A stretch of 64,000 nucleotides of DNA, from the NCBI GenBank assembly GCA_029204225.1, contig CM055104.1, forward strand, positions 42,653,502 through 42,717,501, given 5' to 3'. The notes below the pieces were generated by a model. It was given only the letters and a program-made list of their open reading frames with translations, was not told the DNA's origin and ran no database searches. Below are positions 45,160 to 54,186 of the stretch, one piece after another. This DNA comes from Diphasiastrum complanatum. Taxonomy: Eukaryota > Streptophyta > Lycopodiopsida > Lycopodiales > Lycopodiaceae. The translations under genes were made by a program, and so were the position numbers. Each line of letters begins with the position of its first letter. Within the stretch, counting starts at the first letter, position 1.

Positions 45160-45360
45160 ATCTAAATAGTTGTGAATTCTCTACAATTATTAACTCAATA
45201 AGTTTAGATCACGAACAAGCAATGAAAAATCAGATCATAAGCGAATTTAAAGATGTTTTTTCATCAGAACTACATCATCGTTTACAACCATCTAGGCCAA
45301 TAGAGTTAATTCCAGGAAGTCAACCTATCTCTAAATAGCCTTATAGGCTCTCTCTGGAAA
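45160..45360 (+). pseudogene. Gypsy RT N-terminus, truncated
   Basis: ISEFKDVFSSELHHRLQPSR followed by PIELIPGSQPISK and PYRLS is the entry to Gypsy RT (family text: E-F-x-D-V-F-x-x-E-L-P-x-G-L-P-P). A stop replaces the codon after ISK. RT fingers and palm, including the Y-x-D-D box, are missing before the next part. Confidence 0.88.
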
Positions 45361-46060
45361 ATGGAGATAGAGATTTCAAAGTTGGTTTATCTCAGTCACA
45401 AGATCACTATGTATGGAATCAAGATTGAGGAGGATAAAATCAAGATAGTGGTTGATTGGCCAATTTCACAAAGTATGAGGCAAGTTCATTTTTTTTTGGG
45501 ATTTACGGTTTTCTTTAGAAGATTTATTGAGGATTATGCTAAGGTAGCAGCTCTGCCCAATAATCTGACAAAAGGGATTGTTAATAAAAAGAAAAAGATG
45601 AATCAACCTAGTTCACCTGTTGTATGAAATGAGGCATTGAAGTGTTTTGAGAAACTTAAAACTCTGGCTGTTTCAGCTCCCGTGTTACAAATTGCAAATC
45701 CAGATTTACCTTACGTCATGAGAAGTGATACTGCAATTGGAGCGCTTTTATTACAAATGGATAGGCCGTAGCATTTGAAAGCAGAAAGATTCACTGGTCC
45801 TCAGTTGCGTTATACTATGCATGAAAATGAATTATTTGTAGTTATCCATGCACTTAAGACTAGAGACACTACTTGTATGGTAGTAAGTTTATAGTGGATA
45901 CGGATCACCATCCTCTTAAGTATTTTTGCAATCAACTTGATGTTTCTGTGGATCTATATCTTTCACTGAGAGGAAAATATGAGTTTTGGTCATATTTGGA
46001 ACATTGTTCAGACCGGAAGAAATGTGGACAATGTTGAGCAAGTTCACAGGAGACTCAATT
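45361..46060 (+). pseudogene. Gypsy RT thumb and RNase H, broken
   Basis: IKIVVDWPISQSMRQVHFFL and FRRFIEDYAKVAALPNNLTK are the RT thumb. FEKLKTLAVSAPVLQIANPD and SDTAIGALLLQMD, then RFTGPQLRYTMHENELFVVI and TDHHPLKYF are RNase H; the D-A-S motif appears as SDTA. The end of the domain (about 45984-46060) is the left arm of a long hairpin, and the homologous sequence reappears inverted at 46141-46237. No integrase follows. Confidence 0.88.
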
Positions 46061-46237
46061 AACAAAGAAAGATAAGAAGACACACAAACTTTTCCATTCC
46101 GAAATAGCAATTCATCTCAAATGATAAATTGTTTCACAATCTTCTTATCTTTCTTTGTTAGTTGAGTCTCCTGTGAACTCGACTCAACACTGCCCACATT
46201 TCTTCCGATCTGAACAATGTTCCAAATATGACCAAAA
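45984..46237. repeat. Long inverted repeat, 97-bp arms
   Basis: Left arm 45984-46080, right arm 46141-46237, loop 60 bp, roughly 93% complementary. TTTTGGTCATATTTGGAACA pairs with TGTTCCAAATATGACCAAAA and GTTCACAGGAGACTCAA with TTGAGTCTCCTGTGAAC. Both arms are the same piece of Gypsy RNase H/linker sequence. Confidence 0.95.
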
Positions 46238-46464
46238 TTGTAAATGGTAAATTGTCACACGCAAGATTTTGTTTGAATGTCATGACATAACTATCTTGGT
46301 ATAGACAATGTTGAAAATGTAGCAAAAAGACTATAATAAATATTTGAAATGATGGAGGAAGCACCTTGAATGGATCCAATTGAGATCCTTTAGCCAAAAC
46401 ACCAACCAATTTAGTGTTTCCTATCGTTCCCTTGGCTTGAACTCCACTATAAGGCTCAAACACT
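46238..46464 (-). other. Unassigned segment between hairpin and LTR
   Basis: The minus-strand frame at 46158-46463 is open through this stretch and into the hairpin arm. The part outside the arm is not recognised and may be LTR or flanking sequence. Confidence 0.4.
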
Positions 46465-46979
46465 TGAATTTTTTTTCACACGTGTGAATGTACAGATTGG
46501 CAAACCTTAATTTGCTAATCGATCCCACAATTAAAAAGAACTCAACACAAGCACATAGATCACCAACAACATTGGTAGATGGAAAACCAAATTTGTACTC
46601 ATAATTTGATGGAGAAACCATCACATATTTATACATTTGTAGCTCGGATATGAGCATTTTAAGGCTTCTCTAAACTCATCATAAATTAACCCAAACATCT
46701 AATCTAATTAATCATTGGATCCACCCTAATTAGGGGTCTAGGTCTTGATATCCAAAAACAATGAAAAACATGCTATTTTTGGCTCCTATTTTTTCTCTGC
46801 CCTATCTATGCACTTTTTGGCCTCTTCTCAAAGGTTCCACAACAATATAACATGTAGAATAAATCTTTGGAAAAGAATCCTGTGCTATTTGGCACGTGCG
46901 ACATCCAATTACATGGCCATCTTGCCAATTACAATATTTATGACCAAAATTGGTCCAAACTAGCTTGTGAATTTTAACA
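46465..46979 (-). mobile_element. 3' LTR of a Copia element (minus), about 515 bp
   Basis: On the minus strand it begins TGTTAAAATTCACAAGC directly after a polypurine tract. A TATA box (TATAAATA) lies at 46626-46633. Its end, with CACACGTGTGA before a terminal TTCA, resembles the end of the LTR at 59235-59820, suggesting related families. The 3' end is approximate. Confidence 0.75.
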
Positions 46980-46990
46980 CTCCTCCTCAC
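46980..46990 (-). promoter_or_regulatory. Polypurine tract (GTGAGGAGGAG)
   Basis: Purine run on the minus strand between the RNase H stop and the LTR start TGTTAAAA. Confidence 0.8.
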
Positions 46991-46992
46991 AA

Positions 46993-47669
46993 CTAGTTTG
47001 GATCTAACATAGATCTACTAATCACTCCAAGAGAGGGTCTCAACTTTATGAACGCTGCTCTTTGAAAAGGTTTAATGAGTACATCAACAACACATTCACT
47101 ACTTGATACATCTTCCAAAGAGATCTCTTTTGCTTGAATCTTTTCTCTCACAACGTGATGACAAATCTTTATTTGTTTGGATCTTGCATGAAAGAATTGG
47201 ATTTGATGCAAGATGTTGAGCTGAAGTGTTGTCATTATGGATGATTGGTACATCCTTTGGATCCATAATCTTTAGCTCTACCAATAGTCTCTTGATCCAA
47301 AGCACTTCCTTGGTTGTTATAGTAAGTGCCGTGTACTCGGCCTTGGTTGAAGAGAGTGAGTTTGTTTCTTGCTTCTTTGATAGCCAAGAAACTTCTCCAA
47401 CACCTATGAAAGTTGCATATGCACTTGTTGATCTTATATCTCTCTTGTCACCTGCAAAATCTGAATCACTAAAGGCATACAAGTCAATTACATCTCCTCC
47501 ATATACCAAAGTCTAGTGTACCGAAGATGTACCTCAAGGTCCTTCTAGCTTTCTTCCAATGAATGTTCAATGGCTCTTGCATGTATTGACTCAATCTACA
47601 TACACTATCAAGCCTAGTAATAGTAATCCACATTAAGGAGCCTATAAGCTGTCTATATTGAAGAAACAA
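46993..47669 (-). pseudogene. Copia RT tail and RNase H
   Basis: From 47669 the minus strand reads RQLIGSLMWITITRLDSVCR (the end of RT; the usual R-P-D is changed), then YAFSDSDFAGDKRDIRSTSA, VSWLSKKQETNSLSSTKAEY and IIHNDNTSAQHLASNPI (RNase H), finishing, after a frameshift, FHARSKQIKICHHVVREKIQ and LIKPFQRAAFIKLRPSLGVI. It stops just before the polypurine tract. The 5' part of pol is missing beyond 47669. Confidence 0.92.
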
Positions 47670-48238
47670 AATGTTACTATTTACAAAGCTTTGCTAGCTT
47701 TTAGCCCTCTGCTTAACGAATATGTTTACGAACACGAAAGTCAAGAGACACAAAGCACGAAAGTTTTGCGAACACCTGACGGGAAGACACGAAGTACGAA
47801 AGTTTCGCAAACACCTGACGGGAAGACACAAACACGAAAGATTCGCAAATGAGAATCTTTTGCGGTCCAGCACGAGAAAGTCAGACGATGGAAACATAAC
47901 CAACGACGCAACACGAAAAACATCGCGAAACCTTTTCTACCCTCATGCTCCAAAGGGTACCAGTAAGATCAAGCAAGTACCCAGAAGTACAAATATTTGA
48001 TCTGATGGCATGATGTCAGTAGATACACTCTAGGTTGTAGCTAATCCGCCACTCTTATAATTTTTTGATTAGTTGTAGATCTAGTTACTCTAATCTAAAA
48101 GGTTAAAAGAGTGACTATATACTTACTGGATAATATTTGATAGATACAGAGAGATGTATGAAGTAGGTTTTTTTTTTGTTTTCATCCACTTTTGTTTTGT
48201 TCAAACTTCTTTTTGTTAATTTTCTTCTTCTGAGAATA
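47670..48238. other. Spacer and possible 5' flank of the histone-like gene
   Basis: Contains the 39-bp repeat at 47747-47853. The last 190 bases are AT-rich with T-rich tracts, compatible with a plant promoter and leader for the plus-strand gene at 48239. No clear TATA box. Confidence 0.4.
47747..47853 (+). repeat. Tandem repeat, 39-bp period, 2.7 copies
   Basis: Units starting GACACAAAGCACGAAAG and containing CGAACACCTGACGGGAA begin at 47747, 47786 and 47825 (last partial). The period is a multiple of three, so frames stay open through it. It is rich in CG dinucleotides compared with its surroundings. Confidence 0.9.
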
Positions 48239-48919
48239 ATGGCCAGGACCAAATCCACTGCCCATGCCGTCACCACTGTACAACCATCCCATTCCCGTGT
48301 TCCCCCTGGTACTGGCCGTAGGCATGGCAGGAAGTAGGTCTGGGTGAGGGAGATTAGAAAACTCCAGAGATCAACTGAATTGTTGATCCCTAGAGCTCCT
48401 TTCGGCCGATCTATTCGGAATGTCACTCTGTCACTTGGGCTAAATGTTCGTTTTGCCGTGACAGCCATGCAAGCCTTACAAGGTGCTGCAGAAGATTTTC
48501 TGTCCCAGTTTTTTGAGGATACTTGTCTTTTGGCAGTGCATGGTAAGCGTGTCACCATCATGCCAAATGATTTCGTCATTCTCAAAAGGCTTCGAGACAG
48601 ATATTCTGGTCTGCATGTTGATAATGTCAGCACCTCCAGAGACCTGTCTCTGGATAGAACCAACGTGCCTACTACCTCTAGGAGGAAGAGAAAGCAGTTT
48701 GTCCCCAAGAAGGCTGGATCTCGAAGGCCAGCTGCTTCCCTTCCTCCTAGACGTATCCCGACCAAGAGACCCCGTGTCTTCTTGGGCTCTGAGTGGGATG
48801 TTGGAGAATCTGACTCAGATCGAGAATCTTCACCTCTTCTTCCTCTTGTTAATCGTCTAGCTCCTCAGCAGGTTTCATCACCAAAAGTGTTGATTACCCA
48901 AGAGGAGCTAGACAAATAA
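48239..48919 (+). pseudogene. Divergent histone H3-like protein with C-terminal extension, one in-frame stop
   Basis: The frame starts MARTKSTA at 48239, like the conserved H3 N-terminus (M-A-R-T-K-Q-T-A). Codon 33 is TAG (48335-48337), after a short basic tail. The same frame then gives VREIRKLQRSTELLIP, APFGRSIRNVT, VRFAVTAMQALQGAAEDFLS and FFEDTCLLAVHGKRVTIMPN, i.e. the alpha-N helix and the whole histone fold of H3 (about residues 36-125) in the right order and length. LLIP and AAEDFL recall plant CENH3, but loop 1 has the canonical length and RVTIMP is like canonical H3. After the fold, where H3 ends, about 100 more residues follow: Ser/Arg/Lys-rich (TSRRKRKQFVPKKAGSRRP) then acidic (EWDVGESDSDRESS). 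No transposon domain is involved. It may be a pseudogene, or the TAG may be avoided by splicing or a start after it. Confidence 0.7.
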
Positions 48920-49367
48920 TAGAGAAATCTGTAAATATTGTTGCCACTTCTGTTTCTGCTCTTGTACATAATCTTTTTGTGAGAATTCCATATGATTCAG
49001 CCCAGGTTTTTTTTTTTTGATTATGACCATTATAATCAATACGAGGCCTACCTAGCTAACAAAATTGATCTTCTCGGCAACCTTTGATTTTTTTCTTCCA
49101 AATACCCGTAGAAGCTTTAGATTAGGTCCCAAATTTTGTGCCGAGCTAAAAGATAAGACCTCAGAAATTTCAGATGCAACAGTAGAGGCCGAAGTTTCTT
49201 TTTTGCTAAACAGTATTAGTTTCGATTCCCATGGTACAATGTTTGTAGTTAGTCCATTTTTCATGGGAGCGGTAAAGGCGAAAGAAGCCAATTTTGAGAA
49301 GGCTGTCTATTTTATCGAGTGCAGTCCTATGGCAAAATTCTATTTGATTCCATATGAAAATAATTAA
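48914..49367 (+). pseudogene. Shifted-frame continuation of the histone-like gene
   Basis: Directly after the EELDK stop, a frame shifted by one base reads QIIEKSVNIVATSVSALVHN and FVRIPYDSAQ up to a T12 run near 49010. Then DYDHYNQYEAYLANKIDLLG and, in yet another frame (49065-49367), FRLGPKFCAELKDKTSEISD, then SHGTMFVVSPFFMGAVKAKE. These have normal protein composition but match no family I know. They suggest that the protein was once longer and has gathered indels, or that short introns were missed. Confidence 0.45.
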
Positions 49368-49486
49368 GGATTGCTCTTTAGTTTTTTGTTACTTTAATCT
49401 GGATTGTTGCATGTTTCATTGCTTTAATAAGAACAAATTTTTTCATAAATATGAATTTATCGATATTTGTATTTTGGTTCTTGCAG

Positions 49487-49661
49487 TCGGCATTGGAGCC
49501 TGAACATTCTTTTTGTAAAGATAAATAAGGAGGGAGTATCAAATTTTCTATGTGTAAAATTAAACTCAGCCGCAAATACACATAGAGAATTTGATTCTCT
49601 ACTTCATGATGTCGTTCGGGAAATACCTTCAATTGGAGAGATAACCATTAAATCTCTCAAG
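49487..49661 (+). pseudogene. Putative exon, unknown protein
   Basis: The segment is bounded by TTCTTGCAG and AAG|GTATAT, good plant splice signals, and is open in one frame with sensible text (LNILFVKINKEGVSNFLCVK, EFDSLLHDVVREIPSIGEIT). It is followed by an AT-rich stretch resembling an intron. No family was recognised. Confidence 0.45.
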
Positions 49662-49776
49662 GTATATTCAATCTATCTATAATATGCATGTATTCTTTTT
49701 TTTACTTCAAATGTATCGTCATAGCATAAATAAAATTTCTATCATTATATTACTAATTTTCGTTCTATATATGCAG

Positions 49777-49877
49777 TGTGTACAACAACAAGACGTAGTT
49801 GTGCATGGTTCGTCCTATACAATACGAAGCTATTTTTTGAATGGTATAATTTACAAATGGATGTAGATATTGAAAAG
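49777..49877 (+). pseudogene. Putative exon, unknown protein
   Basis: Bounded by ATATATGCAG and GAAAAG|GTAATA. In the frame that joins the next exon in phase it ends LFFEWYNLQMDVDIEK. It does not join the exon at 49487-49661 in phase (off by one base), so an indel is likely. Confidence 0.4.
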
Positions 49878-49974
49878 GTAATATTCTATTCAATTGTAGT
49901 TCATTTCATTCTGATTCATATTTTAATACTACCATTGTTTGTAATTTGCCGATTCTCGTGTTTTGTGATGACAG

Positions 49975-50118
49975 TTCACTCTTGAGCTGTATACTCCTGA
50001 TGATGTATATAGATTTCGGCAAGAGTTGATCAGAACCTATGCCCAGTACAATGTAAGCGTTGCACCTACAATCGAGGGCCCTCAAAAGGAAGCTGTTCCT
50101 GCCTTAACAACCTTTTAG
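49975..50118 (+). pseudogene. Putative terminal exon, unknown protein
   Basis: After GTGATGACAG the frame reads FTLELYTPDDVYRFRQELIR followed by TYAQYN and ends at a TAG (50116-50118). It joins the exon at 49777-49877 in phase. A GTAAGC at 50053 could be an alternative donor. Confidence 0.5.
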
Positions 50119-50330
50119 GTTGTTTAGGATGCAGATCTTATTTTATATATGATCAAAAAGAAATAAAAGTCCTTCTTTATACAGAGGAAGACAATTTTGT
50201 AGCAGATATTCCTCTTGCCTTAAAAGGCATTGAGGCCCTTCCCAAAAAAGAGGAGGGTGAGATTATAGGAGCTATTGCCTTACCAGTTCCTAATACTGAT
50301 ATAGAAAATATAGAAAAATTGATTGAATAG
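50118..50330 (+). pseudogene. Open segment, unknown protein C-terminus
   Basis: A further 70-codon open stretch in a shifted frame: GCLGCRSYFIYDQKEIKVLL, then DIPLALKGIEALPKKEEGEI and a stop. It has protein-like composition. It does not join the preceding exon in phase, so it may be separated by an indel. No family was recognised. Confidence 0.35.
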
Positions 50331-50520
50331 AGATCTATTTGTAAATATTAAAAAAAAAGATACAATCATTTTACTTGTAAACAACCCATTTATGGGTTTT
50401 TTTTTATTGATATCACAATAGATTCTTACAATCAGCTTGTGTCCATAGTCTACTGGAATGCAATTTTTCTATAATGATAAAAAGACATGATGATTGGCAT
50501 GTATTTGGTGATAGTGAATC
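50331..50520. other. Intergenic gap between two tail-to-tail genes
   Basis: AT-rich, 190 bases, between the end of the plus-strand coding-like sequence and the minus-strand stop at 50521-50523. It would hold the 3' UTRs of both. Confidence 0.5.
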
Positions 50521-51110
50521 TCAATGTTCTTCCATAAGTTGGATTGTTTCGCCAAAATTTCTGCATTTGATCTCAAGCTCATGTCTTTTACGTACCTGCA
50601 TAAAACTAATACAAAGTTAGTTAGAATTAGTACAAAGTTTGTATTAGAAAGGTTTGATTGAAACTATTCATAAAAGATTGAGTGTTTATAGTTACTTACA
50701 AGTTTACCATTGAAAATGGATCTGAATTCTGAAAGTACATCATCTTGTAGGAGCAATAGTTCCGCCAGATATAGTTTAGACTCCAATTTTCTTCCACCTC
50801 AACACATGTCAAAACGACATCAGTGTATATAATTTGAATATTTTTCGTTTTGAATGTCCACTTACTTCCAAGTCTTGATCAAGTGGCACCCATTTACCTT
50901 TATTTTTTTTTCATCTTTGATAATGGAATCATAAGCTCAACATTTGTTTTTCAATTTGATAACGGAAGCACATGGAAGACATTTTAATTCTGCATTCTAC
51001 TTTTCCATCTGATCTTTTGTCCTAGCCTTCATCCATAAGTTCAGATAATAAACTATCTGATAAATTTTTGCATACAAACGTCGTTGGGGTTTTGTGTACA
51101 TTGACACTTG
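50521..51110 (-). pseudogene. Putative 3' exons of the unknown minus-strand gene
   Basis: Three coding-like pieces occur on the minus strand. About 51060-50890 reads WMKARTKDQMEK, then KLKNKC and AYDSIIKDEKK, with two in-frame stops. 50797-50700 reads RKLESKLYLAELLLLQDDVL and EFRSIFNGKL and ends at a GTAAGT donor. 50595-50521 follows a TTATGCAG acceptor and reads VRKRHELEIKCRNFGETIQL then MEEH and a stop. They look alpha-helical, perhaps coiled coil. How they connect to the exons at 51226-51884 is not clear. Confidence 0.45.
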
Positions 51111-51225
51111 AAAAGAAATCCACAAATATATTCAAGGAAATAAACCAACTCAATCTGACTGTTTTTGATCCCGTGCTCATTTTTAGTGAATTTTTTACAT
51201 CATTATATATCTTGCAACGAAATGA

Positions 51226-51884
51226 TTATGAAACTGTAGCATCTGGTGCAATCCATTCATCACTTTCAAAACTAGGTAATGGGATTGGTACTATTTGTCC
51301 AAAATTTTCTTTTGTATCAGGAATGTACATTGATTCATAAAAAAAGATCCCACTATCATCTAGATCTTTTGCAGTTCTACCTCGATATTGCAGCTGTCTA
51401 ATATCAGTGTGAATAACATCTAACACACCTGCTAAAGATCCACTCGGTTCCCATTCATTTATGTTGGATGGATATAAATCTGCAAGAGAAAAATGATCAG
51501 ATTGGCAAGTTTACTATTAGATATTTATGAATGACAAAAATCAAAGTATCAGAAATATCAATACTCACAGTTGTTTTTTTTGTGGTCTTGACGGTTGAAT
51601 CCTTGCACATTTATCTCAGAATGCATATATACATGTTGGACTAGAATTTCAGAAATAGATTTTCCTCCTGATGATGTTCTGAAATCCAAAATTCTGGCCT
51701 TCCAATAAGATCAAAATGATAGTTTTGACCTTTTCCTTTTTTGAAATGCTCCTCTTGATGATGGATGCATCAAAACCCAAGAGTTTTTTGAATATTTTCT
51801 TGGCACCCATAATCCATTATCATCTGTCTCGTTGAATAGAAGCACAGAGTCGATTGAGGAGCACGGCTTCCTTGATGGCGCCAT
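51226..51884 (-). pseudogene. Unknown two-exon gene with one in-frame stop
   Basis: Exon 1 runs from ATG at 51884 to 51569, then a donor GTGAGT. The intron is 89 bp with a CTCTTGCAG acceptor. Exon 2 runs from 51479 to a stop at 51226. The two exons total 570 bases and join in phase, giving 189 residues. Text: MAPSRKPCSSIDSVLLFNET, LWVPRKYSKNSWVLM, YWKARILDFRTSSGGKSISE, then across the splice NNYLYPSNINEWEPSGS, LAGVLDVIHTDIRQLQYRGR, FFYESMYIPDTKENFGQIVP. One TGA (codon 58) interrupts exon 1. I know no family for it. Phase-correct splicing with plant-like signals argues for a real or recently real gene; the TGA, or a missed second intron around it, needs transcripts to resolve. Confidence 0.55.
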
Positions 51885-52613
51885 TCGTAATTTGCATGCA
51901 AAATTCTGAAACAATGAACTATGAATCTGAAAATTTGCATAGACAAAAAGCCATGAATCTCAGAAAAAGTGTTGGCGAAAATTTGAAACACTAATCTATT
52001 TGGCGCCACAAATTAACTCTGGTTAACCCTGTTAACCATGGTTTGACAATGCATATACATTAATGGTACATCGATTTTCTCATCTCAACCATCTGTCATA
52101 TTTATTTTCAATATTTTTGGGTCTCTTCGGACAGTGATGAGCTAGAAGGGCAGGCCTCATCAACCAATAGCATTTTCACATGCTGCCCGACGAAACAACA
52201 ATATATTTAAGAAGTTTTTATTTTATTTATATTTGAAAAATTCTACGTTACATAGAATCTTGAAGCTAAGGTTTCAATTGGTCCACATGGCAACGAAAAT
52301 AAGAAAAAAAATAAAAAAACATCTTTTTGATAGGCCCTCGTAGGGCTCTAAGTTTCTCTAATGTCAGCTGACAGTGTCCAGCGATCGCATCTGAACTCCA
52401 TCCAAATTAGAAACTATTCGCGATTGTTTCGCTTTCACGACTGTGTTTCGCTTTCACAATTTCTTTTCTTCATCACATCATATATAAAGTGTTGTCCATG
52501 AAGGACCTTTCATCATCTTTATTAGGCACTTTTACATCTTGCTCCATGAGAGTCTCTACATACTTGCAATCTTGCATCTTAGACTTAAATAGCAAACTTT
52601 GAGCATAGTTTTT
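51885..52613. other. Upstream flank of the minus-strand gene; unassigned
   Basis: The part next to 51884 would hold its promoter. Poly-A/T tracts at 52290-52320. No coding sequence recognised until the Copia RT at 52614. Confidence 0.4.
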
Positions 52614-53300
52614 TTAACAAATGAAGATAAAATCAGGTCCTCTAATGACTTCTATGCCCAAAATATAATGAAGATCACCTAGATCTACCATCTTGAACTC
52701 TAATGAAAGATCTATATTGACTTTCTTGATTTCAACAATACTATCACCATTAAAGATGATGTCATCAACATAGATTAGCAAGAGTAAAATACCATGGTCA
52801 TCAAACTTAAGATATAAGCTAGGATCATATTCACTTTGAGAGAAACCAAGTGAAATAAGATAATCATGTAGTCCTAAATTCCAAGACCTAGAGGTTTGCT
52901 TCAAGCCATAGATGCTCCTTTGTAGATGACAAACCTTGTCATCCAACCCGAGCTTGATGAATCATTGGGGATGCTCCATGAAGATGTATTCTTTCAAGAA
53001 TCCACTAATAAATCCATTTGACACATCCACTTGACAAATCATCCATCCAAAATGAGAGGCAAGAGCAGGAATTAACCTTATTGTGACCATCTTGGCCACA
53101 ATGGTCTCCACAAAATCTATACCCTCCACTTAGGCATATCCCTTGGTAAGTAGCCTTGATTTGTGTTTGATTATGTTTCCATTTGAATTGAGTTTGGACA
53201 TCCTATCACATTCTTAGGTCTATCAACAAGGATCCAAGCGCCATTATCCATCAAAGCATTATACTCATCTAGCATAGCTTGGTGCCATTATTCTGAACTC
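52614..53300 (-). pseudogene. Copia reverse transcriptase, broken
   Basis: The 110-codon frame at 52614-52946 reads CHLQRSIYGLKQTSRSWNLG, LLLIYVDDIIFNGDSI and DLSLEFKMVDLGDLHYILGI: RT palm with an intact Y-V-D-D active site. Upstream, in frames broken by stops, are ALASHFGWMICQVDVSNGFI and GFLKEYIFMEHPQ. The RNase H half is missing below 52614, where unrelated DNA starts. It belongs with the integrase and gag pieces up to 54960, same strand. Confidence 0.93.
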
Positions 53301-53323
53301 AAAGTGTCTTTTACTTTTGAAGG

Positions 53324-54180
53324 TTAATCAAAACTTGACATATGAGCAAAATAATTCGATGGATTAACCTCGGCTTGCTTCCCCTTGCTTTGATATGTGA
53401 TTCTTACCCTTGATGATCTTCTAGGTATGGTAGGTTGACTTGGTTCAAGCTCTTCCTCAAAATCAAGATCATCTTGATTCTCGACCACTATCCTCTTGAG
53501 ATTGTTGAGATACCACAAACTTATCCAAGGATGGAAGATATACCTTGTATCATTACTTGCACTGATCATGATCCCCTTTGTTGATGATGGATCTTCCTTT
53601 GTCCTTGCAAATACTTTCAAGTGCTTGAGGTTAGATTTTCCTCCCTACAAAACTTCATAAGGAGTTTTACCATTAATAGATTTACCAGAAAGTCTATTGA
53701 TCAAATAATTGGCACAAGTGAGTGACTCACCCCAAAATGACTTTGGAAAGCATGCATCTAATCTCAAGGCTTTAGAACATTCACATAATATTCTATTTCT
53801 TCTCTCGGCCACCCCATTTTGTTGAGGGGTGCTGGGACAAGATAGCTCCTTCTTGATTCCCTCTTCCTCACAAAGATCTTTGAACTTATTGAAGATATAC
53901 TCTCTTCCATTATCACTTCTAAAGATCTTTATGCCTTGATTATGATGCTTCTCAACAAAACTTTTGAACTTGACAAAGGTATCAAATACTTGAGCCTTGG
54001 AAGAAAGCAAGAAAACCCAACAATATCATGAAAAGTCATCTATGAATGTTACAAACATTAACTTAGTGCTAACAAAGTGAATTTTCCTCCTTTTCTAAGG
54101 ACCTTGGAAGGCCTAAAGCAAGCTCCTCCTTGCACACAACCTCCATGGAACTTGGATTGATGTGTCCAAGTCTTTTATGC
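53324..54180 (-). pseudogene. Copia integrase and linker, broken
   Basis: On the minus strand the integrase core reads FKSFVEKHHNQGIKIFRSDN, GREYIFNKF, PSTPQQNGVAERRNRILCEC and ALRLDACFPKSFWGESLTCA, ending NGKTPYEVL. The second Asp and the catalytic Glu region are present. The pre-integrase end (HKRLGHINPSSM) is seen near 54160. The linker frame at 53324-53620 continues to LEPSQPTIPRRSSRVRITYQ. Frameshifts separate the pieces. Confidence 0.92.
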
Positions 54181-54186
54181 CAAAGG

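Noticed and set aside
46745-46990. Overlapping frames on both strands
   Set aside because: They lie inside an LTR defined by a polypurine tract and TG start, so they are not genes.
48115-48765. 216-codon minus-strand frame
   Set aside because: It is antisense to the histone-like fold, whose plus-strand similarity to H3 is clear.
51068-51340. 90-codon plus-strand frame
   Set aside because: It lies antisense to the better-supported spliced exons on the minus strand.
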